Source: Holophagaceae bacterium (GTDB taxonomy: Bacteria; Acidobacteriota; Holophagae; Holophagales; Holophagaceae). Taken from it: a stretch of DNA of 9,209 nucleotides. The position numbers were made by a program, and so were the translations under genes. Shown here in pieces: positions 1 through 5,928 of this stretch (position 1 is the first letter of the stretch; each line of letters opens with the position of its first letter). Where the stretch lies: contig PMJK01000051.1 of assembly GCA_003158505.1 (NCBI GenBank), forward strand, positions 35,322 to 44,530, read 5' to 3'. A model generated the notes under the pieces. That model made no database searches. It was not told the DNA's origin and saw only the letters and a program-made list of their open reading frames with translations.

Positions 1-1247
1 TCCTCGGCGATCTTCACGAAGGGTCGGCCATTCCACTCTTCATAGATGGGGCGGCCCACACAGCCTGGTACCACCTCTCCAAAACGGTTCACGGTGATGA
101 TCGGACTCGTCTCGGTCAGGCCGTACCCCTCGAGGATGGGGATACCGACGATCCAGAAGAACTCCATGATCTTCCCATTGAGGGGGGCGCCGCCACTGAC
201 CGCCACTTTCAGGCGGCCTCCGGTGCGCTGGCGGATCTTCTCGAAGACGATGCGGCGAGCAAGGCGGTACCACGCTCCCTTCCAGGAGGGCGGCTCCTGG
301 TCCTTCAGGAGAAAAGGCAGCGCCCGGCGGCCCGCCTGCATGGCCCAGTGGAAGATCAAGCGCTTGATGAGACTGCTGGACGACACCGTGTCATAGATCT
401 TGGCGTAGATCTTCTCGTAGATGCGGGGCACAGAGGCCATGACGGTCGGCCGGACTTCCAGCAGGTCGGCCGCGACGGTGTTGACGTTCTCTGCGTAGTA
501 GATGGCGGCGCCGATGTGGAACCACAGGAAAAGGCCGGCCATGCGCTCGAAGATGTGAGTGAGGGGCAGGAAGCTCAGGGCCCGTTCCTGATCGATGAAG
601 TCCACCGTGGCCTCGGCGGCCAGCACATTGGACACCAGGTTGCCATGGGTGAGCATGGCGCCCTTGGGGTCCCCGGTGGTGCCGGAGGTGTAGATGAAGG
701 TAAGGAGATCCGAGGCCTTTCGCAGGTTGCCCCAGGTGCGGACCTCAGGACGGCGGGCCTCCATGCTTCCGCCTTCTTCCTGGAGGGTGGCCCAGTGGAT
801 GAGGGTGCGACCGGTGCCTTCAGGCAGGTCCCCGTCCAGAAGCACAGCCACCTCCAGGTGGGGTAGCTGGTCCCAGTGGGCGAGCACCTTGTCCAGCTGA
901 TTCCGATCTGAGCAGAGTACCCAGCGAGACTGGCTGTCCTTGAGGATGAAGGCTGCCTGCGGTGCGTTCAGGGTCGCGTAGATGGTGACGTCCGGCAGCC
1001 CCTGGATGGCGCAGGCGAAATCAACGATGGCCCATTCCGGCCGGTTCTCGGACATGATCGCCACGCGGTCCCCGGCCTGGAGTCCCCGGGCGGACATGGC
1101 CAGAGCCAGGCGTTCAACCTGGGCCACGACCTCCAAGTGAGAGAGCGGCATATAGATGCCATTCCGCCTAGCCGCCAGGGCATCCGGTAGGTTTCGCTGG
1201 GCGGCCTCATAGAAAAGCTGGGCAATGGTTTCGATGGGCTGCGCCAC
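1..1247 (-). CDS. Long-chain acyl-CoA synthetase (AMP-forming), 3' end missing
   Basis: This gene encodes an AMP-dependent fatty acid:CoA ligase. Such enzymes activate free fatty acids to acyl-CoA through an acyl-adenylate, usually at the inner membrane face. About 415 residues are visible, and the C-terminal part is cut off by the window edge (family length is about 600). The ATP/AMP-binding loop YTSGTTGDPKG lies at about residues 186-196. The LPLTHIFER segment typical of the FAA1/FadD15 group is at 227-235, and the adenylation motif GYGLTET is at 374-380. I chose the GTG at 1247 because it is the only start with a Shine-Dalgarno sequence (GGAG, 5 nt spacing). In-frame ATGs at 1262 and 1280 lack one, and the 1280 ATG overlaps the upstream ATG of xerC. 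The gene is divergent from xerC. The family call is secure, but chain-length preference cannot be read from the sequence. Confidence 0.93.
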   Translation of the reverse strand, partial: MAQPIETIAQLFYEAAQRNLPDALAARRNGIYMPLSHLEVVAQVERLALAMSARGLQAGDRVAIMSENRPEWAIVDFACAIQGLPDVTIYATLNAPQAAFILKDSQSRWVLCSDRNQLDKVLAHWDQLPHLEVAVLLDGDLPEGTGRTLIHWATLQEEGGSMEARRPEVRTWGNLRKASDLLTFIYTSGTTGDPKGAMLTHGNLVSNVLAAEATVDFIDQERALSFLPLTHIFERMAGLFLWFHIGAAIYYAENVNTVAADLLEVRPTVMASVPRIYEKIYAKIYDTVSSSSLIKRLIFHWAMQAGRRALPFLLKDQEPPSWKGAWYRLARRIVFEKIRQRTGGRLKVAVSGGAPLNGKIMEFFWIVGIPILEGYGLTETSPIITVNRFGEVVPGCVGRPIYEEWNGRPFVKIAE

Positions 1248-1252
1248 AATGA

Positions 1253-1256
1253 CTCC
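1253..1256 (-). promoter_or_regulatory. Shine-Dalgarno supporting the GTG start of the acyl-CoA synthetase
   Basis: On the minus strand this reads GGAG, 5 nt before GTG 1247. It favours a 415-residue visible product beginning MAQPIETIAQ over the longer ATG-initiated forms. Those have no purine-rich motif at a suitable distance. Confidence 0.5.
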
Positions 1257-1278
1257 GGACATTCGGGGATGAGACGGC

Positions 1279-1306
1279 ATGTTAACAGGGGATGGCGCGG
1301 TTCCAA
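1279..1306 (-). promoter_or_regulatory. Weak candidate sigma-70 promoter for the acyl-CoA synthetase
   Basis: On the minus strand, TTGGAA (1306-1301) and TAACAT (1284-1279) are separated by 16 bp. Each matches the consensus hexamer at 4 of 6 positions. Transcription would begin near 1272, downstream of the ATG at 1280 and upstream of the GTG at 1247. That would agree with the shorter start. The hexamers overlap the xerC start codon. The match is modest and could be chance. Confidence 0.25.
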
Positions 1307-2199
1307 TGAGTGAGGGGGTCCTGGCCTTCCATTTGGAGCAGCGTGCCCGAGGCGTGTCACCCCATACCGCGCGGGCCCAAACAGGCGACCTTGAGAAACT
1401 CCTCGACCATGCCGTTCGTGCCCGCTGGAAAAACTGGGAAGTGAGCCCGAGGACCCTCCGGGGATTCGCCCTTGAACTCGGCGACCGGGGCCTGGATCCT
1501 GCGAGCCAGGCCCGCATCCTCTCCACTGTCCGCGGGTTCTTCAAGTGGTTGTGGGAGACGCGGCGGATCGCCAAGAATCCCGCTTCCGGTCTCAGGAATC
1601 CCAAACAGCCGAAACGCCTTCCCGCCTTCCTGACGGAAGGGGAGAGCCGGGCCCTCCTGGACCTTCCTCCTGCCGTCGATTTCCCGTCTTCCCGGCTTGC
1701 ATGCCTTTTGGAGCTGCTCTATGCATCGGGATTGCGCGTCTCTGAACTGGTGGGTCTGGACCTGCAGGATCTGCTCACCGACCAACGAACCCTCCGCGTG
1801 ATGGGCAAAGGGCAGAAGGAGCGCCTGGTTCCCTATCACGCCCAGGCGGCAACCGTTCTGGACGCCTACCTGCTTTTCCGTTCAGCCTTTCTGGGCGTCA
1901 AGGCGCTGCCCGCCATCCCGGCGCTTTTCCTGAACCAGCGCGGGGGTCGTCTCACACCGACCAGTGTGCGGGCCCTGCTGCGATCCGCCCTGGAAGCGGC
2001 CGCGGTCCGGTCGAGGGTGAGTCCCCATGCGCTGCGGCACAGTTTCGCCACCCATCTGCTCAACCGCGGGATGGACCTGAGGGCCATCCAGGAACTGCTC
2101 GGCCATGCGAGTCTCAGCACGACCCAGCGCTACACTCACCTGGGGCTGGAGGACTTGGCCCGGACTTACGAGAAGGCCCATCCCAGGGCGAAGTCTTGA
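1306..2199 (+). CDS. xerC: Tyrosine recombinase XerC
   Basis: This is a site-specific tyrosine recombinase. With XerD, XerC resolves chromosome dimers at dif during cell division. The product is 297 aa, the normal Xer length, with an N-terminal SAM-like core-binding domain (about 1-90) and a C-terminal catalytic domain (about 108-290). All catalytic residues are visible with the same spacing as E. coli XerD: R144, K168 (in GKGQKER), H241-x-x-R244 (HALRH), H267 (LLGHASL) and the nucleophile Y276 (RYTHL). The C-terminal tail LEDLARTYEKAHPRAK resembles XerC rather than XerD. I chose ATG 1306 because it gives the usual N-terminus. An in-frame ATG at 1279 would add nine residues and overlap the divergent gene's upstream ATG. 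The fah-family gene follows 24 bp downstream. No integrase-type arm-binding domain or mobile-element context is present, so this looks like the housekeeping copy. Confidence 0.93.
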   Translation: MSEGVLAFHLEQRARGVSPHTARAQTGDLEKLLDHAVRARWKNWEVSPRTLRGFALELGDRGLDPASQARILSTVRGFFKWLWETRRIAKNPASGLRNPKQPKRLPAFLTEGESRALLDLPPAVDFPSSRLACLLELLYASGLRVSELVGLDLQDLLTDQRTLRVMGKGQKERLVPYHAQAATVLDAYLLFRSAFLGVKALPAIPALFLNQRGGRLTPTSVRALLRSALEAAAVRSRVSPHALRHSFATHLLNRGMDLRAIQELLGHASLSTTQRYTHLGLEDLARTYEKAHPRAKS

Positions 2200-2223
2200 A
2201 CCGCGAAATACCGGAGCCAGACC

Positions 2224-2910
2224 ATGGAATCAGTCCTGCCCGTCCCCGCCCCTCCGTCTGTTCCCGTTCACGGGACCGCCGCAGTATTCCCGGTCCGCCG
2301 GATCTACTGCATCGGACGCAACTATGCGGGACACGCCCGGGAGATGGGTGTGGACCCCAACCGCGAGCCTCCCTTTTTCTTCGGGAAACCCCATGACGTG
2401 GTGGTACCTCGTGGTGGGGAGATCGCCTATCCGCCTGCCACCTCGAACCTCCACTACGAAGTGGAACTGGTGGTGGCCATCGCCAGGGGAGGACGGGACA
2501 TCCCCGTATCGGACGCACTCGGCTGTGTCTACGGCTATGCAGTGGGCATCGACCTGACCCGGCGCGACCTCCAGGCGAGATCCAAGGAGAAGGGACAACC
2601 CTGGGATACGGCCAAGGGCTTTGATCAGTCCGCCCCCATCTCCCCAATCACTCCCGTCTCAGTGTGTGGGCACCTTGAATCGGGCGCCATCTGGCTGTCC
2701 GTGAATGGCCTGGAGAAACAGCGGGGCAGCCTGTCCCAGATGATCTGGAGCGTGCCGGAAGTGATCGCGCACATCTCCGGATTCGTGGCATTGGCCCCCG
2801 GCGACCTCCTCTTCACGGGCACGCCTGCGGGCGTCGGCCCAGTCGTCGCGGGCGACCGGGTCCGCTGCGGCATCGACGGTCTGGGTGAACTGGAGATCCT
2901 GTTGGTCTGA
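2224..2910 (+). CDS. Fumarylacetoacetate hydrolase (FAH) family protein, acylpyruvase-like
   Basis: The product is 228 aa, a single FAH catalytic domain close in layout to the FAHD1/YcgM group. That group includes acylpyruvases, fumarylpyruvate hydrolases and oxaloacetate-acting enzymes. The divalent-metal ligands are visible as E79 and E81 (HYEVEL) and D110 (GIDLTRRD). The conserved lysine K131 (AKGFD) and the C-terminal GDLLFTGTPAGVGP loop (193-206) are also present. The N-terminal IYCIGRNYAGHA segment (27-38) matches the family's first strand. A short extension of about 20 residues precedes it, within the usual range. A GGAG Shine-Dalgarno lies at 2213-2216, 7 nt before ATG. The gene sits 24 bp after xerC and is probably co-transcribed with it. 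It ends 8 bp from the converging CheZ-like gene. The substrate is not assignable: no aromatic-degradation genes flank it. Confidence 0.9.
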   Translation: MESVLPVPAPPSVPVHGTAAVFPVRRIYCIGRNYAGHAREMGVDPNREPPFFFGKPHDVVVPRGGEIAYPPATSNLHYEVELVVAIARGGRDIPVSDALGCVYGYAVGIDLTRRDLQARSKEKGQPWDTAKGFDQSAPISPITPVSVCGHLESGAIWLSVNGLEKQRGSLSQMIWSVPEVIAHISGFVALAPGDLLFTGTPAGVGPVVAGDRVRCGIDGLGELEILLV

Positions 2911-2918
2911 GCCGACTG

Positions 2919-3848
2919 TCAAGTTCCGCTGATCTTCTTGAACTGGGCGATGATGTCGTCGACGCTGTCTTTCTGGCTGTCGGCCTCGAGGCTGGTATCG
3001 AAGATGTGGTCCTGGGTGGCGACCTTCCGATCCAGGAACGCCTCTCCGCCAATGGCCTCGGTATGGATGTTGAAGATCGTGAGGAGCCGAGTCAGGCCGC
3101 TCTGGAATTGTTTCAGGAGGATGACCACCTTCTCGATCTTCTGGCGCGTGATGTCCTGGAATTGGAGGATGTTCAGGATCTCGAAAGCCTCGTCGCTGAC
3201 CTTCGTGATGTGGGCCTTGGCGGGGGCCAAGTCGAGCTCAGTGGCGGGAGTGGCCAGCTGGTGTTCGAAGAGGTACTCGAGCACTTCCTGGGCAAGGGCG
3301 TTCTGGTTCTCTCCGGCCGCGGCCCGATCGAGGAACCCAGAAATCGCGGTGTGGAGGGCAGCCTGGAACTCGTTCTGCCGGAGAACCCCGTCCTGGCAGG
3401 CCTGAATGGCTCGGGTGGCATCATCGGAGGCGGCCATCAGGGTATCCAGGCGGTTCATCACGCTCTGGGTGGCTTCCTCGGTGTCCGAGGTGATGGCGTC
3501 CAGCTGGGCCGCCAGTTCTGGAACCTGGGTGCTCTGATGCTTCACGGAGGCGTCCAGCTGCTGGAGGTTCAGCAGGGTCTGATTGATGCTCGAAACCAGG
3601 GCGCCCAGCTCTCCCTTGGCCTCAATGTCGATCCTCTGGTAGACCCGGCCGTTGGCCATGTCCCGGGCGGCCTCGGCCAACCGGGACAGGCTGGCCTGGG
3701 AATCGCCCTGAAGCTCCAGGCGGAGGTCCGTGATGAGCTGCTCGAGGCTCAGCAGCCGCTGGTCAAGGCGATCCCGCCTGGCCTGGAAATCGGCCACCAG
3801 GCTATCGGGGGGGCCATCCTGTGGCTGATCTTCGGGAGTCTCAATCAT
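2919..3848 (-). CDS. HAMP domain / CheZ-like protein phosphatase
   Basis: The product is 309 aa, soluble and largely helical, with no signal peptide or membrane segment. An N-terminal coiled coil (about 15-50) leads into a HAMP-like module (about 54-97; MANGRVYQRIDIEAKGELGA at 64-83). A long helical region follows (about 100-200). Residues about 215-258 align by eye with the CheZ four-helix bundle: ILQFQDITRQKIEKV carries D232-x3-Q236, matching CheZ D143 and Q147. Q147 there drives CheY-P hydrolysis. After a linker, the C-terminus carries SVDDIIAQF (295-303), close to the VDDLLDSLGF tail with which E. coli CheZ grips CheY. The inferred role is dephosphorylating a receiver domain, most simply the response regulator encoded two genes upstream. 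The start codon overlaps the stop of the DUF4388 gene (ATGA), with GGGG 7 nt upstream. It is last in its operon. A soluble HAMP without transmembrane helices is unusual. The function is inferred. Confidence 0.8.
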   Translation of the reverse strand: MIETPEDQPQDGPPDSLVADFQARRDRLDQRLLSLEQLITDLRLELQGDSQASLSRLAEAARDMANGRVYQRIDIEAKGELGALVSSINQTLLNLQQLDASVKHQSTQVPELAAQLDAITSDTEEATQSVMNRLDTLMAASDDATRAIQACQDGVLRQNEFQAALHTAISGFLDRAAAGENQNALAQEVLEYLFEHQLATPATELDLAPAKAHITKVSDEAFEILNILQFQDITRQKIEKVVILLKQFQSGLTRLLTIFNIHTEAIGGEAFLDRKVATQDHIFDTSLEADSQKDSVDDIIAQFKKISGT

Positions 3849-4708
3849 GGTATCGCCCCAAAATGATGGTCCGAGGGAGCGGTGGGGAGGTGGGGTGCAG
3901 GCCTCAGCTTCACATGGGATCCTTCAGTGAGTCCCCAAGCCTGCATGAATTCCTTAGGGATGGCGACCAGCTTGTCCGCGAGGCCAGTCACGAATTCAAC
4001 GCGCTCCACGGTCGTCCCCTTGGGCGAGACCATCCGGACGTTCTTGATGCCACCTTGGTAGGGGCCGAGGGCGATCCACCAACCCTCGACGACTTTGGGC
4101 AGTTCCAGGTGGTCTCCCTTCTTGAACAGCCCGGATTTGAGGGTCGTGACCCTCAGGTGCGCATCGGGTTCAAGGATCTCAAGGCGTCCGGCAGCTTTGA
4201 GGATGGAAGCAGCCTGGAGGACGGCCACATCGTTCTGCCCTGAGACAGCCATGACCTCCTGGAAGTCCCGGTAGCCATCGAAGTAGGGCACGATCCGCCG
4301 TTCCTCCACGAAGAGTTTGAGGCCCTCCAATAGCTGCGGCGCAGAAAGAGTGGGCCAAGGCACGGCGGTCAATCGGGGAAAGATCGAGCTCAGACGCTTC
4401 CGACTGTCATGGATCCGGGCCGAATCCATAAGCAGGTCCGGAACCGTGCGACGGATGGTCGCGGGGACCTGCACGTGGGTGGTGAGAAACTCGAAACGAC
4501 CGGCCACCCATTCAAGGATCTCGAAGGCCGCCGCTTCCCCCTGGGAAGACACGGTCTCCGCGTGGATCACCTCGCCGTTAGAGAAATAGAGCACCCCGCT
4601 GACCTTTCCGCAGTTCACCTGGAGCATGCCAGTCTTGCGGTTGACATGGAGCAGTTGGGCCACGTCCGTCAGGGAGATACTATCCAGGGCGCCACGGAGA
4701 TTGCTCAT
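3845..4708 (-). CDS. DUF4388 (PatA-N/PATAN) domain protein with possible AbrB-like C-terminus
   Basis: The product is 287 aa. The N-terminal DUF4388/PATAN domain (about 3-100) shows the family signature: LRGALDSISLTDVAQLLHVN (4-23), then KTGMLQV (25-31), YFSNGEVIHAE (41-51) and EILEWVAGRFEF (63-74). The middle (about 120-180) is helical and resembles the degenerate winged-helix segment often seen after PATAN. Near the C-terminus, LVAIPKEFMQAWGLTEGSHV (247-266) looks like an AbrB/SpoVT swapped-hairpin strand-helix-strand, suggesting DNA binding or dimerisation. That reading is tentative. PATAN domains in cyanobacteria occur in CheY-like regulators such as PatA and in some that control type IV pili. 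Here the PATAN domain and the receiver are separate proteins, encoded by adjacent overlapping genes. The start has GGAG 8 nt upstream and overlaps the receiver's stop codon. There are no membrane segments. It probably acts as partner or output of the receiver, but this is inference. Confidence 0.82.
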   Translation of the reverse strand: MSNLRGALDSISLTDVAQLLHVNRKTGMLQVNCGKVSGVLYFSNGEVIHAETVSSQGEAAAFEILEWVAGRFEFLTTHVQVPATIRRTVPDLLMDSARIHDSRKRLSSIFPRLTAVPWPTLSAPQLLEGLKLFVEERRIVPYFDGYRDFQEVMAVSGQNDVAVLQAASILKAAGRLEILEPDAHLRVTTLKSGLFKKGDHLELPKVVEGWWIALGPYQGGIKNVRMVSPKGTTVERVEFVTGLADKLVAIPKEFMQAWGLTEGSHVKLRPAPHLPTAPSDHHFGAIP

Positions 4709-5082
4709 GCCTGGCTCTCCGGGGAGAGGAGCTCCTCAAGCAGGACCTTTATCCGCTGCCGATTCACGGGTTTCACGATGAAGAGGTCCGGGCCGGACCG
4801 AAGCCCTTGGGACCACGCCCTCTCCCCTTCGTAGCCCGTGAGGAGGACGACCTTGATTCCCCGGCATTCCGGATCTTCCTTGATGGAATAACAGAGGGAG
4901 GTTCCGCTCTCCCCGGGCATATTGACATCCAGAAAGATGAGATCCACGGCCTCCTGGGCCAGGACGTGTCGCGCACAAGTGGCATCGGGTGCCTCCAGCA
5001 CCCGATGCCCTTCGATCTCGATGAATTCTCTCAGCAACTGGCGGACGTTGGCTTCGTCGTCCACCACCAGGATGGTACTCAT
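4705..5082 (-). CDS. Single-domain response regulator (CheY-like receiver)
   Basis: The product is 125 aa, a stand-alone REC domain with no DNA-binding or enzymatic output. The acidic pocket is D8-D9 (VVDDE), the phospho-acceptor is D52 (LIFLDVNMPG), the switch threonine is T82 (LLTGYEG) and the conserved lysine is K104 (FIVKP). All are present, so it should be phosphorylated normally. The beta5 switch position is F101 rather than the more common tyrosine. The start ATG overlaps the pdxJ stop and the stop overlaps the DUF4388 start, so it is translated as part of the same message. No histidine kinase is encoded nearby, so its phosphodonor is unknown. The CheZ-like protein two genes downstream is the natural candidate phosphatase. 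It could work by protein-protein contact like CheY or the PatA-type regulators. Confidence 0.92.
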   Translation of the reverse strand: MSTILVVDDEANVRQLLREFIEIEGHRVLEAPDATCARHVLAQEAVDLIFLDVNMPGESGTSLCYSIKEDPECRGIKVVLLTGYEGERAWSQGLRSGPDLFIVKPVNRQRIKVLLEELLSPESQA

Positions 5083-5807
5083 GACCGGGTCTCTCCCATG
5101 GTGGTGAGCATTTCTGCGACGGAACGTTCGAGACCCACAAGTACGGCCCTCCCGATGAGGCTGTGCCCGATGTTCAGTTCTTCGATTTCGGGAATCGCGG
5201 CCACGGGGCCCACATTCTGCAGGTTGAGGCCATGCCCTGCGAGCACCCTGAGTCCAAGGCGGCTGGCCAGTCTGGCCGCATCGCGGAGGCGGGCCAGTTC
5301 GAGCGAAGGATCGGAGTCCATGGGCAGATCGCTGTAGGTTCCTGTATTCAGTTCGACCGCGTCAGCCTCCAACTTGGCGGCCATCTTGACCTGGTCCAGC
5401 ACGGGATCTACGAACAGGCTGACATGCACGCCAGCGCCCCGGAGCTCTCTGACCACAGGTTTCAACATCCCCTGGAGAAAGACAGCGTCCAGGCCGCCCT
5501 GGGTCGTGAGTTCTTCCCGGTTCTCGGGGACCAGGGTCACCCAGGAGGGCTTGCAGGGGATGATGACCTCCATCGCTTCGGTCGTCGCCGCGCATTCCAC
5601 GTTCAGTGGAATGGCGAGAACCTCCTTCAACACGCGGAGATCCCGCTCCTGGATGTGCCGCCGATCCCCGCGGAGATGAACCGTGATGCTATCGGCACCG
5701 GCGCTCTGGGCCAGCAGGGCCGCGGCCACCGGTTCGGGCTCATGCCCGCCGCGGGCCTGCCGCAGGGTAGCCACATGGTCGACATTCACACCTAGCCTGA
5801 GATTCAA
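5079..5807 (-). CDS. pdxJ: Pyridoxine 5'-phosphate synthase
   Basis: PdxJ condenses 1-deoxy-D-xylulose 5-phosphate with 3-amino-1-hydroxyacetone phosphate to give pyridoxine 5'-phosphate, the ring-closing step of DXP-dependent vitamin B6 synthesis. The product is 242 aa, a TIM barrel of normal family length. Conserved features are LGVNVDHVATLRQARG (5-20), TVHLRGDRRH with H44, R46 and H51, E71 (LNVECA), ELNTGTYSD (152-160), AGHGLN with H192, and ELNIGHSLIGRAV (209-222). H44, E71 and H192 correspond to E. coli H45, E72 and H193. I chose the TTG at 5807: it gives the canonical N-terminus and has GGAG 6 nt upstream. In-frame ATGs further up, such as 5882, lack a Shine-Dalgarno and would add non-homologous residues. 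It heads an overlapping operon with three signalling genes and is divergent from the dioxygenase gene. Confidence 0.97.
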   Translation of the reverse strand: MNLRLGVNVDHVATLRQARGGHEPEPVAAALLAQSAGADSITVHLRGDRRHIQERDLRVLKEVLAIPLNVECAATTEAMEVIIPCKPSWVTLVPENREELTTQGGLDAVFLQGMLKPVVRELRGAGVHVSLFVDPVLDQVKMAAKLEADAVELNTGTYSDLPMDSDPSLELARLRDAARLASRLGLRVLAGHGLNLQNVGPVAAIPEIEELNIGHSLIGRAVLVGLERSVAEMLTTMGETRS

Positions 5808-5813
5808 AGCTGG

Positions 5814-5817
5814 CTCC
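5814..5817 (-). promoter_or_regulatory. Shine-Dalgarno fixing the TTG start of pdxJ
   Basis: On the minus strand this reads GGAG (within CTGGAG), 6 nt before TTG 5807. It decides between the TTG and longer ATG-initiated readings, and the resulting product begins at the conserved LGVNVDH region as in other PdxJ proteins. Confidence 0.75.
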
Positions 5818-5893
5818 AGAGATTGACTTAGCTTACCCGCTAGGCGATTCCTGACGAGATGAAGGTTGGCAGGTAGGGGCATCAAAAAAGGAG

Positions 5894-5922
5894 TTGAAAC
5901 ACGTATTGTGAAATCGGATAAT
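5894..5922 (+). promoter_or_regulatory. Near-consensus sigma-70 promoter for the dioxygenase gene
   Basis: TTGAAA (5894-5899) and GATAAT (5917-5922) are separated by exactly 17 bp. Each hexamer matches the TTGACA/TATAAT consensus at 5 of 6 positions. Six bases separate the -10 box from ATG 5929, so the predicted start of transcription coincides with the start codon and the mRNA would be leaderless. It sits in the 121-bp divergent region (5808-5928) between pdxJ and the dioxygenase gene. No equally good promoter was seen for pdxJ on the other strand. Confidence 0.72.
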
Positions 5923-5928
5923 GGTTGC

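Larger units (their letters stand above)
2919..5807 (-). other. Predicted operon: pdxJ - receiver - DUF4388 - HAMP/CheZ-like
   Basis: Four minus-strand genes follow one another, each stop codon overlapping the next start as ATGA. The overlaps are at 5079-5082, 4705-4708 and 3845-3848. There is no room for internal terminators, so co-transcription and translational coupling are very likely. No convincing promoter was found in the 121 bp upstream of pdxJ. Confidence 0.85.

Noticed and set aside
348..866. Plus-strand open frame opposite the acyl-CoA synthetase
   Set aside because: It is antisense to a gene with intact YTSGTTG motifs and has no recognisable domain.
1306..2199. Tyrosine recombinase as a sign of an integrated element
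   Set aside because: Length, motif spacing and the XerC-like tail point to the housekeeping enzyme. There are no att repeats, tRNA or phage genes nearby.
2886..2945. Repeated GAACTGG at the convergent junction of the FAH and CheZ-like genes
   Set aside because: It is a 7-bp direct repeat within coding sequence, consistent with chance, and forms no hairpin or attachment site.
3006..3866. Long plus-strand open frame opposite the CheZ-like gene
   Set aside because: It lies wholly antisense to the CheZ-like gene, reads as Gly/Leu/Val-rich low-complexity protein without domains, and has no start signal.
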